This document shows positions 24,601 to 34,226 of a stretch of 64,000 nt of DNA, piece after piece. Source of the stretch: Sordaria brevicollis (taxonomy: Eukaryota; Ascomycota; Sordariomycetes; Sordariales; Sordariaceae); NCBI GenBank assembly GCA_033439795.1, contig JAUTDP010000006.1, positions 1,240,001 to 1,304,000 of the forward strand, read 5' to 3'. Both the position numbers and the translations under genes were made by a program. Below the pieces are notes generated by a model. That model was not told the DNA's origin, did no database searches, and worked only from the letters and a program-made list of their open reading frames with translations. The stretch's first letter is position 1. Every line of letters begins with the position of its first letter.

Positions 24601-26289
24601 ATGACGCTCAAATCGAAAGTTCAGAACCCGCTCATTCACCCGATACTCTTCATCTTCCAAGTCATCCAGTTTGTACTGGACAAGCTGCTGTCGCCCACAC
24701 CTCCCAGTCCCATGACACGTCTTGGTCGTCCCAGAATTGCAGTCGTTGGCGGTGGTATTACCGGCGTTACGAGCGCTGCCCACTGCATTGGCCATGGCTG
24801 CGATGTCCAAATCTTCGAGGCCGGAAAGGAGGAGAACATTGGAGGCATCTGGAGTGTAAGTGATCATCCCAAGCCCATTCCCCTTGAGGATCACAATGGC
24901 TGATATTGGCTTCTCCTCTTTATGCAGAGAGTAAACAACACCTCCAGCCTGCAAATCCACTCCCTTATGTACCGCTTCCACCCCTCTGTAAACTGGAAGC
25001 AAGGCTACCCCGATAAGCAACAGATCCTCTCTCAGGTTCGCGAACTCTGGAAGCGTTACCGCCTCGATGAGCGCACCCACTTCGATACCCCCGTTACCAG
25101 TGCCCGCCAGGACCCGGAGACCAAGAAATGGACCATCAACAACGACGCCGAAAGATATGGCCAATTTGACGGCATCATCTGCGGCGTTGGCACCTGCGGC
25201 AAGCCCAAGGTCCCTCACATGCCCGGCATGGACTCCTTCCAGGGCGAGATCCACCACTCGAGCCAGCTGACCGGCAAAGCCGCCAAGGGCAAGACCCTGA
25301 TCATCATTGGCGGCGGTGCCAGCGCCGTCGAGAGCCTCGAATTTGCTGTCGAAGAGGGTGCTGCTCGGGTATACGTCCTTGCCCGCTCGGAGAAGTGGAT
25401 CATCCCGCGCCACCCCATCGTCAACATGCTGCTGGCATTCAACATCTTCGGCCAGGAGACGCGGTTCAGTTGGATCCCCGAGTTCTTCCTCCGCAAGCTG
25501 TTCTACCGGGAGCTGGAGGATATCGCGCCCCCCTCGGACAAGAAGGGTCTCTTCACGGACACGCCCATGGTCAACTCGGATGTTATGAACCAGATCCGCA
25601 GCGGCAAGGTCAAGTGGGTGCGTTGCGACATTGGAGGTTTCACCGAGACCGGTGTCAAGATCAACCGCCGCGAGAAGGGAACCAACCCTAGCGACCCGGG
25701 CCACACAGAGGAGATTGACGGCGACATGGTGGTCATGGCTACCGGCTATGAGAGGCCCAAGCTTGATTTCCTGCCCAAGGACTGTCTGGAGGGAGACTAC
25801 AAGCCGCCCAACTGGTACCTGCAGACCTTCCCGCCGCAGTTCCCTAGTGTCTCAGCCATCAACTGCACGTACATGAACGGTATCGGATCGGTGGGCAACT
25901 GGCACATTGGCATCTACACAAGGCTCCTGCTGGTCTTCTTGCTTGACGACCGCACGCGCCCTTACACATTCTGGATGAAGCGCTGGATCGACATGACGGC
26001 TTTCCTGAAGGCGAGAAGCCCTGTCGGACCGTTTGAGTTCTTTACGTACCTGGAGCTTATGTGGTGGTTCTTCTTCTCCATTGCTATCAACCCGTTCCGC
26101 TGGAAGTGGGCCTTCTTCGTCTTCTTTGGCCTGGGCGAGTACTTGCCTATGAAGGTTGCTGCGGCTGAGGACAGACTCCGCAATAGGCTGCAGGCTAGGG
26201 AGGCGGAAGATCAGGGTACTATGGTGAATGGCATCCACCATGTCCGGGAGGAGGAGATTCGTGGAAGGACTATGCGTATTGTGACATGA
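24601..26289 (+). CDS. Membrane-anchored flavin-dependent monooxygenase
   Basis: FAD/NADPH oxygenase of the FMO group. Two exons (24601-24855, 24928-26289); the intron has GTAAG and TATGCAG; 538 aa. An N-terminal hydrophobic segment (residues 10-30, ILFIFQVIQFVLDKLL) precedes the FAD motif VVGGGITGVTSA. The FMO fingerprint F-x-G-x-x-x-H is present as FQGEIHHSSQL, with Leu where Tyr/Phe/Trp is usual. The NADPH Rossmann motif IIIGGGASAVES and the ATG motif VVMATGYERP follow. Two aromatic hydrophobic segments near the C-terminus (YLELMWWFFFSIAI, KWAFFVFFGLGEYL) suggest further membrane contact, so ER location is plausible. The substrate is unknown. It is convergent with the next gene, 192 bp between stops. 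Confidence 0.9.
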
Positions 26290-26481
26290 GGGTCGGCGAT
26301 AAATGTGGCGAAGAAGTATTTTAGTCAAGTGTCGAGACGGAGTGACGATCTCACAGTATATCTAGATTGAATAAGGTGTCGGAGAATCCAGCTGAATTCG
26401 ATGATATAACGGCCTGTATTGAGGTCCGAGAATGGCAGTAAATAGAACAACAATCCAGGAATATGTTCCTTAACCACCTCT

Positions 26482-27657
26482 TTACCTCTTCTTGCCCCTG
26501 TCTCTCCTGCCACCTTCCAACACCTTGAGTCTCTTCTGGTACCGTTCACCCATAGCCACTCCGCCTTCACCACTGCTCTTGGGCCCATCAGTAGTATCAA
26601 AGCCACGCTTCCTGCTCTTCTCCAACAGGGCCTTGGTTCCCTTGCGCTCACGGCCACCAGAGGTAAGCCTGTTGATACGATCGACACCAACGCCCAAGTC
26701 GCGCCAGTCCTCGCCGCCAAACTGCATCTTGCTGCTGCGGCCCTCGAGGGCACGCTGCTTGGCCTTCTCCTTCTTGCTACCCGTCGGCAGACGCACAAAG
26801 TTGGCTTCTTCGTAGGTGCGCCTCTCCTCCTCAACCTTGCGCTCCGCCGCCGTCTTGGTGCGCCGGCCAAAGTTGACAATGGTCGTGCCGATGCTGGGCT
26901 CCGCCACGGGCGCCGTCGACATCTCGTCCGCAATGAACTCGTCGAGCGTCGCGCTCTTGAGCGGCTTCTTGTCGCGCGCGCTCTCGCGGCGCTCCGTGGT
27001 GGTCGTCGGCATGACGGTCGGCGCAATACGGGGAGGACGGTAAACGCCAGAGGCGTCGGTCGACTTGCCCACGCCGATCTTGGGTTTTTCTTCGCTTCCC
27101 GGAGCGCCAGAGCCACGGACGAAGGAGGAGATGTTGGGGCGGAATTGTAGGTCGGACAATTTCTGGCCGGAGGGGGCGGCTTCGTCGCCAGACTCAGCGT
27201 CCTCGTCTTCAGACTCGGAAGCATCCTTCTCGGCCTCGGCTTCGGCCTTCGCGGCGGCTTCGGCCTGCTTGGCGCTGCGCTCGGCGTCGTCGGCGGCGCG
27301 CAGGACCTTGTCAATCTGGTACCGCAGCTTGTCCTCGAGCGGACGGACGCCCTTCTCCAGGTAGAGACGGAGCTCGACGAGTTTCTTGACCACGAGGTCG
27401 TCTAGGTCGGTTTGGTCGTTTTCCGATTCTTCATCCTTCTTTTTGCCGTTACCGGTGCGGGCCTGGCGGAGCTTGAGCAGGATGAGGAAAACGAGGTTCT
27501 GCAGGTAGGAAAGAAGGAGCTCGTTCTTGACGTCGAGGAGGGAGATGCCGTCCTTGGGAGGGTCGATGGTCGAGAGCTTGGGGGCGAGCTCGAGAGTGGA
27601 TGTCAGGGACTTGGTGAGAGTGTCCAGCAGGGCTGGAAGGGTTGCTGGTGCCGCCAT
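26482..27657 (-). CDS. lcp5: Lcp5/neuroguidin, Sas10/Utp3-family U3 snoRNP factor
   Basis: Nucleolar factor of the small-subunit processome, needed for 18S rRNA maturation in yeast. Intronless, 391 aa. Residues about 5-130 form the Sas10/Utp3/C1D helical domain (LLDVKNELLLSYLQNLVFLI, VVKKLVELRLYLEKGVRPLE). An Ala/Glu-rich coiled stretch and an acidic run (SESEDEDAESGDE) come next, then the conserved segment SGVYRPPRIAPTVMP. A Lys/Arg-rich C-terminus ending GRRDRGKKR fits nuclear and nucleolar targeting. The frame stays open 116 codons upstream, but ATG 27657 was chosen because the family domain starts there (MAAPATLPALLDTLTKSL). Confidence 0.92.
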   Translation of the reverse strand: MAAPATLPALLDTLTKSLTSTLELAPKLSTIDPPKDGISLLDVKNELLLSYLQNLVFLILLKLRQARTGNGKKKDEESENDQTDLDDLVVKKLVELRLYLEKGVRPLEDKLRYQIDKVLRAADDAERSAKQAEAAAKAEAEAEKDASESEDEDAESGDEAAPSGQKLSDLQFRPNISSFVRGSGAPGSEEKPKIGVGKSTDASGVYRPPRIAPTVMPTTTTERRESARDKKPLKSATLDEFIADEMSTAPVAEPSIGTTIVNFGRRTKTAAERKVEEERRTYEEANFVRLPTGSKKEKAKQRALEGRSSKMQFGGEDWRDLGVGVDRINRLTSGGRERKGTKALLEKSRKRGFDTTDGPKSSGEGGVAMGERYQKRLKVLEGGRRDRGKKR

Positions 27658-28674
27658 GTTTTCGTTTTTGTTTTGTTGCCGGTTTCGAGTGATGCCGGAT
27701 GTTGTCTCTCGTACCCCGAGTTCAATCTCGAAATTTGGTGGTGGTGATAAGATCAATAATTGACCTGCAGAGAAATTCTTCTGGGGAACTTTTTTTTTTG
27801 CCTGCCGGTGTCCGTTCTTCCCTGTGCCAAGCAACACTTTTTGGTGGATGTGGACTTTTGGAGGCTTGGCAAGGCGTGCAGGGGGGTGGAACTCGGAGGT
27901 CCCACACCTTCCAGAGAAATGGGAACAATGATTGGTTAGTTGGTTCAATTCATCGAATGGACATCTGAATGCCAGTGCACTTCCCTGCGGCACACCAGTG
28001 CTCAAACACAGCGCTGTGGTGCTCGCGGTGCTCTGTTCACGGCGTCTTCAAGCTCGGGCGATGCATCGTGCCCTCTCCATCTTCTCACTTCAAGTTCGGA
28101 CAGCTGTTCACCTTTCTTCCTTCGACACGCACAACACACAGAAACTGTTGTAACTTCCGACGGAGTCTTCAATTGACGCCAGTGACCTACTATTTTCCAA
28201 ATCCGAGCTGCTTCTATCCACATCCCTGAATTTTACGCTTATCAACCCTTCATTCTTAAAAACCAGGGGCAGCCGTCAAGGTCCTTTTCTTCCCACTTGC
28301 CCGCCACGCTCGCCTCCCTCGTTGCTCCCTCCCCGCGCCCATCCCCGTACTTGTAGGCCCACTACAACCCACTGATCACAATATCCTGGCACTTCGAGTT
28401 GGGCGTTGTCACCAATTATACGCCAAGGGCTCCTCCCGACGAACTCCCACGTCTCCTGAACGATCTCCGTGACTTTCTCCCGACTCTCCGGGCTGCGGTG
28501 ACATAGCTTTACACCTATCGACCTTCCCTACCACAGCCGCGTGTCCGAATTGTTTTCCCCTCCTCAGCCGCCATCACCATCCACGGCGAGGCTAACCGGA
28601 CAACAAAAGACTAGCTATCATCGACAGCCTCGTCAACCCCTCCCTCTCTACCTTAACCTATTGCTGTACCGACC
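27658..28674. other. Divergent promoter region, lcp5 / TM9 gene
   Basis: About 1 kb between two housekeeping genes read outwards. It is pyrimidine-rich just before the TM9 ATG, as expected of a fungal 5' leader. No gene was seen. Confidence 0.6.
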
Positions 28675-30679
28675 ATGCAGCTCAAGAACCACGCGCCCTC
28701 CGGGGCGCTGTTAGCGGCTTCGCTCCTAGTAGCACCCCAACTCGCATCTGCTTTCTACCTTCCCGGTGTCGCGCCGACGACCTACAAGCCAGGCGACCTG
28801 GTGCCTCTCTACGTGAACTCGATACGACCGGTTGCCGCCCCCGATGCGCTCCTACACTCGGTCGTTTCCTATGACTACTACCAACCCCATTTCCAGTTCT
28901 GCCAGCCCGAGGGAGGACCAAAGAGCGTGGGCGAGAGCTTGGGAAGCATCCTGTTCGGAGACAGGATAAAGACGTCGCCCTTCGAACTCAAGATGAGGCA
29001 GAACGAGACCTGCAAGATGCTATGTCCGACCACATACAAGCAAGGGGTTGCCTTTTACGTGAATGACAAGATTAGGCAGGGCATGAGCCTTAACTGGCTG
29101 GTGGATGGACTTCCCGCAGGACAGAGGATCAAGGACGAGTTGACGGGCACCGAGTTCTATAACCCCGGTTTCCTCATGGGCCAGGTTGACGGAGACGACC
29201 GCGCCATCTTTAACAACCATTACGATATCCTCATCGAGTACCACGAGGTCAGCGGAAACCCGGACCAGCTTCGCGTTGTTGGAGTTCTGGTACAGCCAGA
29301 GTCCAAGAAGTACACCAAGGATATTCCCAAGGAGAGCACCGACGTTTGTCTGTCCAACTATGAACCGCTTTCGCTTAAGGAGGATGGCGAGACCAAAGTT
29401 CAGTTTACCTACAGTGTCTACTGGATTCCTTCCCAGACCGCTTGGGCAACTCGCTGGGACAAGTACCTCCACGTGTTCGACCCCAAGATTCACTGGTTCT
29501 CGCTCATCAACTCGGCCGTCATCGTTGTGTTCCTTACCCTCACTGTCATGTCCGTCTTGGTTCGTGCCTTGAGAAAGGATATTGCCCGTTACAACAGGCT
29601 CGATCAGATCAACCTGGACGATCTTTCTGGAACATCTGCTCTCGAGGACGGTGTTCAGGAGGATTCCGGCTGGAAGCTCGTACACGGCGATGTGTTCCGC
29701 ACCCCCTCCCACCCTATGCTCCTCTCCGTCTTCCTCGGTAACGGTGCTCAGCTCTTCGTCATGACTGGCTTCACCATCGCCTTTGCACTTTTGGGCTTCC
29801 TCTCCCCGTCCAACCGTGGCTCTCTCGGCACCATCATCCTCTTCCTTTACACCATCCTCGGCTTCGTGGGCGGCTACACCTCTGCACGCATGTACAAGTC
29901 CATGGGCGGCGAGAAGTGGAAGATGAACATTATCCTGACTCCCGTTCTGGTGCCCGGTATCGTCTTCGGCGTCTTCTTCCTCCTTAACCTCTTCCTGTGG
30001 GCTAAGGAGTCCTCGGGCGCCGTTCCCTTCACCACCATGCTCGTCATCATTTTGATCTGGTTCGTCATCTCGGTACCTCTCTCCGTCACCGGTTCCTGGC
30101 TCGGCTTCCGCGCCGCGGCCATCGAGCCGCCCGTGCGGACCAACCAGATCCCCCGCCAGATTCCGCCCGTGACCACGTATCTGAAGCCGATCCCGAGCAT
30201 GCTCCTGGTCGGTATCCTGCCATTTGGCGCCATCTTCGTGGAGCTCTACTTCATCATGAGCTCCATCTGGTTCAGCAAGATCTACTACATGTTCGGCTTC
30301 TTGTTCTTGTGCTACGGTCTTATGATCCTCACCTGCGCGACCGTTACCATCCTGATGGTCTACTTCTTGCTCTGCGCTGAGAACTATAACTGGCAGTGGC
30401 GCGCCTTCCTGGCGGCTGGTGCGAGCGCTGGTTACATCTTTATGAACGCGCTTATTTACTGGGCTAGCAAGCTCTCGTTGAGCGGGCTTGCCGGTAGTGT
30501 GTTGTACATTGGTTATAGCGCTTTGATCTCCTTCCTCTTCTTTATCCTTACTGGTAAGTGGCCCCTGATCTTTTTCAGACATGAAATAATGTGCTAACAT
30601 AGACGAAACAGGCTCGATCGGTTTCTTCTCCAGCTGGTGGTTCGTACGCAAGATCTACTCTTCCATCAAGATCGACTAA
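28675..30679 (+). CDS. TM9/nonaspanin (EMP70 family) Golgi-endosome protein
   Basis: Nine-span membrane protein of the EMP70/TMN family, acting in Golgi and endosomal sorting and cell-surface adhesion. Two exons (28675-30553, 30612-30679); the intron has GTAAGTG, a TGCTAAC branch point and AAACAG; 648 aa, the family's normal length. There is a signal peptide (LLAASLLVAPQLASA), then the luminal domain with FYLPGVAPTTYKPGDLVPLY, YDYYQPHFQFCQP and a lumenal Cys pair (ETCKMLC). Nine hydrophobic spans follow. The last exon supplies the tail SIGFFSSWWFVRKIYSSIK plus ID; its end KID fits the KxD/E Golgi-retention motif at the family's C-terminus. Without the small last exon this motif would be missed. 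Confidence 0.95.
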
Positions 30680-31088
30680 TTACCCGAAGGAGAATTATGG
30701 GGACTAGAGACGTTGTTACCCATGAGCAAGGAAAAGACGTTGAAGTAAGGACCGAGCAGACACACAATGAATAATGTTTGCTGTAACAACATATTTGGGA
30801 GAGTTAGGCGACAGCACGAACTCTGATCTGGCTTAGAGAAAAGAGAGACGAGAAACAGAAATGGTTGTTAGATGGGCGCAAGAGTGGTATCTTCATTTTG
30901 TGTATCATCAGTATTCTAGCCTCTTGTTTTGACTTTGAAAAGATCAAATATCTGCTGCTCGTGAGAGCCTTATCTTTACAACTCTAGATTCTTTCCTCGC
31001 AAACGCCAATCATGGGTATCAAGCAACGCCAGTCCTTCCCCCTTTCCCTCCAACCGCTTCCATGCCTGTGTCACCAGCCGGGATCATT
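30680..31088. other. Convergent 3' flank, TM9 / MED4
   Basis: 409 bp between two stop codons; no feature beyond probable 3' UTRs. Confidence 0.6.
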
Positions 31089-32153
31089 CTAATCATCATC
31101 ATCGTCATCATCATCATCCATCCCATCCAAGAAAGTAAACTGGCTCCTCCCTCCACCACTTCCACTCGACGAGACAGCACCCGGTCCTGCTCCAGCAGAC
31201 GGTCCAGAAATACTTCCACTCCTCTCCGCCTCCTCGCGTCTCGCCCTCTCCCTCTCCCTCGCCATCCTCTCGCGTTCCTCGCGCATGCGCTTCTCCTCCT
31301 CTTCCCTCTCCCTTATCGCCCTCTCCTCGGCTTCCTTCCGCGCTTCTTCCTCCTCCTTTTTCCTCCTCTCTTCTTCCTCGGGGTCGTATCCCTTGGGATC
31401 CATCGCCCGCGAGATCAAACTCTGATAAGCTGCCATGCCGCCCATGCGCACCTTGTCTTCTGTCGGCCAGGGGTGGAATTGGAACCCTGCGAGCGGGTCA
31501 ATGTGCGTTTTGAGGTCGTGGGGGAGGGCGGTTTGGTTGGCGGATGGGGGAGGGGGTGGTTGTTGGGAGAAGGGCGCTGCCGCAGCAGTAGAAGGGCCGG
31601 AGGGACCGGAGGGGGCGGGTGTCGGAGCGGCAGAGGCGGCGGGGGTGCCGGCTGCTGTTGTAGTCCCGGGCATGGGTGTTGGGGCGGCTGAGTCGAGATC
31701 CATTGGTTGTCCACCACCACCACCTTGATTCTGCAGTTGTTGTTGAGCATCAAGGTTGTTACTCTCAACAATCAAGTGCGTAGGCGGCAAAGTGGTCCGG
31801 CTTATGCGCTTGGCGTAGTTGAGCAGCTCGTGCGTGGTGAACTTGTACTTGGGCCCCGTGGCCGGATACTGCGTCGCAGGTGTGGTCTTGACTTCTTTGC
31901 GCATGTTCCAGAGCCCGCCGATGATGTCCTTTGTTTGCTGGTCAAGCGCGACCGTCTCTTGTCGTAGTTGCATGATGCGCGCGTGGTTGTTTTGGTGTCG
32001 TTCGAGTTCCTTTAAACTCAAGGCTAGCTCGCGGTCGGCGGCGACGAGGTCTTCGGCGAGTTTTTCGGAAGGGTTGTATTTGGCGATTGAGTCGATGAAG
32101 GTAGCGAGGGCCTTTTCTACCCGCTCGAACCGGGCGTCGAGGTATTTGTCCAT
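31089..32153 (-). CDS. med4: Mediator complex subunit 4
   Basis: Middle-module subunit of Mediator, which bridges transcription factors and RNA polymerase II in the nucleus. Intronless, 354 aa. The N-terminal half is the Med4 domain: a coiled region (residues 1-95, LAEDLVAADRELALSLKELE and the following heptads), then the signature FTTHELLNYAKRISRTTLPP. The C-terminal half is low-complexity: a Pro/Ala/Gly-rich linker, a long charged Glu/Arg coiled coil (about 265-325) and a run of nine Asp at the very end. It diverges from qcr10 across 568 bp. Confidence 0.93.
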   Translation of the reverse strand: MDKYLDARFERVEKALATFIDSIAKYNPSEKLAEDLVAADRELALSLKELERHQNNHARIMQLRQETVALDQQTKDIIGGLWNMRKEVKTTPATQYPATGPKYKFTTHELLNYAKRISRTTLPPTHLIVESNNLDAQQQLQNQGGGGGQPMDLDSAAPTPMPGTTTAAGTPAASAAPTPAPSGPSGPSTAAAAPFSQQPPPPPSANQTALPHDLKTHIDPLAGFQFHPWPTEDKVRMGGMAAYQSLISRAMDPKGYDPEEEERRKKEEEEARKEAEERAIREREEEEKRMREERERMARERERARREEAERSGSISGPSAGAGPGAVSSSGSGGGRSQFTFLDGMDDDDDDDDD

Positions 32154-32721
32154 TTTTTTGGTTTGTCTTTTTGCTGCGATTGGGAGATCGCGTGTCGTGC
32201 TTTTTTGGCGACGAGCTCGAGGTTGAAGAGGAGGATGGGAGCGCGGTGGTAGACTTTTGTCGTTTTCTTCGTAGGATAGCCGTCCCAGATTAGAGTCTAA
32301 GCGCGCCCACGCCAGAACGTTGAATTTGCCTATTGCAATTGGACGGGCGAAATTCGTGAAGCTCGAAAGTTGACGATGATGAATGGTGGGGCGTTTCAGT
32401 GCGACGACGACATGCCGTTGAGGTGCGCGCCCAGGCCTGTGACGGGACCGGGGGTGCGACGGAACTCTATCTAAAGAAGACCCACTCTTCCCGTCTCCCT
32501 AGGCTCCGGATTGCCGGCCGGCAAAAAGCTCCAGAGCCCCAGGTCCAGATGACAGTGAGAATCATCAAGCTTCTGATTGGTGCCTGAGGCCACCAAGCGA
32601 TCCCGGCTTCGTCCGGCAAAGAATCTCGCGCATCGCGGTCCATCCAAAACCAGTTCCTAGTTCGAGATCTCGTTGCAGCAACTGAAGCACCAGCTCGCTC
32701 GTTCTCGACGCCATAGCCAAC
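32154..32721. other. Divergent promoter region, med4 / qcr10
   Basis: 568 bp with no gene or clear TATA box, shared by two divergent housekeeping genes. Confidence 0.6.
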
Positions 32722-33700
32722 ATGTTCGCCGTATGTGTCCCACGCAGACTCCCCGAAATGCCCGACTTTCCCAATTCGAAAATACAGCGTCGCATTTTCC
32801 ACAATTGCGACAGGAAGCGATGATGGCCCCCCCGAATCTCGCCGAGAAACCGATAGCCGTAGAATGACGACAGAGGAATAAACATGGAGCTAACATCGAG
32901 CCTCGCGAACCTATTAGACTTCCGCCCTCCGTTCTTCGTACCCTGCGTACAAGAGCCCCTACGGCCCTAAGTAAGCGACGACTACCAGACCACACAAGAT
33001 GGCACGCCCGCATACCCGAACGACGGCCTACCGGCAACCGATTTGGACAGGGCGGGAAAACAGCTCAGGGACAAGCTGCTGATGCGTTGGAATTAGGTAC
33101 CAGTACCAGCCTCACTTCGCTGGCATCACCGCCAAGCAGGTCTACAGACTGTAGGTTACTCTTCCGCCGACTGGAGTTTTGGGAGTTGGAGCTGGTTGGG
33201 AGCTATGGGAGCTTTATGGAAGCTTGGAGAGAAGAGGAGGAGGGGCCGTATCTCCAATATTCGAGCAGTACGGGCAGGTGTGCTGGAATCAGGAACAAGA
33301 ATGCTGCTGCAGTTCTTTTACGCCGGATGAAGACGCCGCCCATCTGTTTTTGGAGGAGCGGTCAGGTTATCGTGGAGAATATGACGTGGACATCAACCAT
33401 GACAAGAGGCTAACTGTTTACTACAGCCTCCCCACCTCCGCTGCTTTCGGTGGTGTCGCCCTCTTCGCCGTCATCTTCTACGCCTCCGGCATTCCCCGTG
33501 TCCAGAGCGACATCCTCCAGGTATGGACATGTCCCTTGTATGGAAGATCGGGTATCAGACCACTAACAACCACACAGCACATCCCCTACTTCGGCAAGAA
33601 GTACTTTGTCCACGAGATCCCCGCCTCTGACAACGTGAGTCTTGCCGTCCTTCTGCTGTACAACATTGAGACGATAGCTAACCCATGGTAGCCGTTCTAA
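32722..33700 (+). CDS. qcr10: Cytochrome bc1 complex subunit 10 (QCR10)
   Basis: Small inner-membrane subunit of respiratory complex III. Six exons: 32722-32730, 32918-32970, 33097-33150, 33427-33520, 33578-33634 and 33692-33700; 91 aa. The first exon codes only for MFA and the last only for PF-stop. Joined exons give YKSPYGPKYQYQPHFAGIT, the transmembrane segment FGGVALFAVIFYASGIPRV, then DILQHIPYFGKKYFVHEIPA and the fungal QCR10 C-terminus SDNPF. Every junction has GT/AG, and CTAAC branch points precede several acceptors. The exons are too short to be seen as ORFs. The match to known family members over the whole reconstructed length supports the micro-exons. Confidence 0.9.
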
Positions 33701-34226
33701 ATTATCCCTTTGATACCACGAGAGGGCATGGTGGCATTGTTTGGCGCTGGGGATGGGATGTTGTCTGGTTGGACAGGCGCCTGCCGTATGACACGGTTTG
33801 TATAAGATACAGCATTTCATAGACAACTACACATCAAGCTATCTATATCCTCCTTGTCAACAGTACGTGGATGTTCACTAGTTTGAAAAGATATGTTGTG
33901 AGCTTGACCACAGCCTGGAACGATCTTTCGACATCAGACGTCTCGTAGCTCATGATGGCCCGGATGAGATGATGCGCACAGACCCTCTGGATTTCCAGGG
34001 GTGTGGGGCCTTCATTAACAGCTCCTTGCCAAGACCAAACGTCAACACCATGAGCTTTCTCATCACTTACACCTGTACATCATCTCAAATCACACGAGGG
34101 ACACTCGAGTGAAGTAACTCCTCATCACTTGGGATACCATATGGTCTTAAATTGTCATATCAAATTTTGATGAGGGTATGACGTCCACTCGTTTCTGATT
34201 TTCGCCCTCATTTCCTTTCCTCCACG
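33701..34226. other. Intergenic, qcr10 3' to alg10 5'
   Basis: 526 bp in tandem orientation (3' flank of qcr10, 5' flank of alg10). No additional feature. Confidence 0.6.

Noticed and set aside
24535..25704. 389-codon ORF antisense to the monooxygenase
   Set aside because: Composition typical of an antisense shadow; the plus strand has FAD and NADPH motifs.
29020..30651. 543-codon ORF antisense to the TM9 gene
   Set aside because: Shadow of codon bias; highly charged low-complexity translation without domains.
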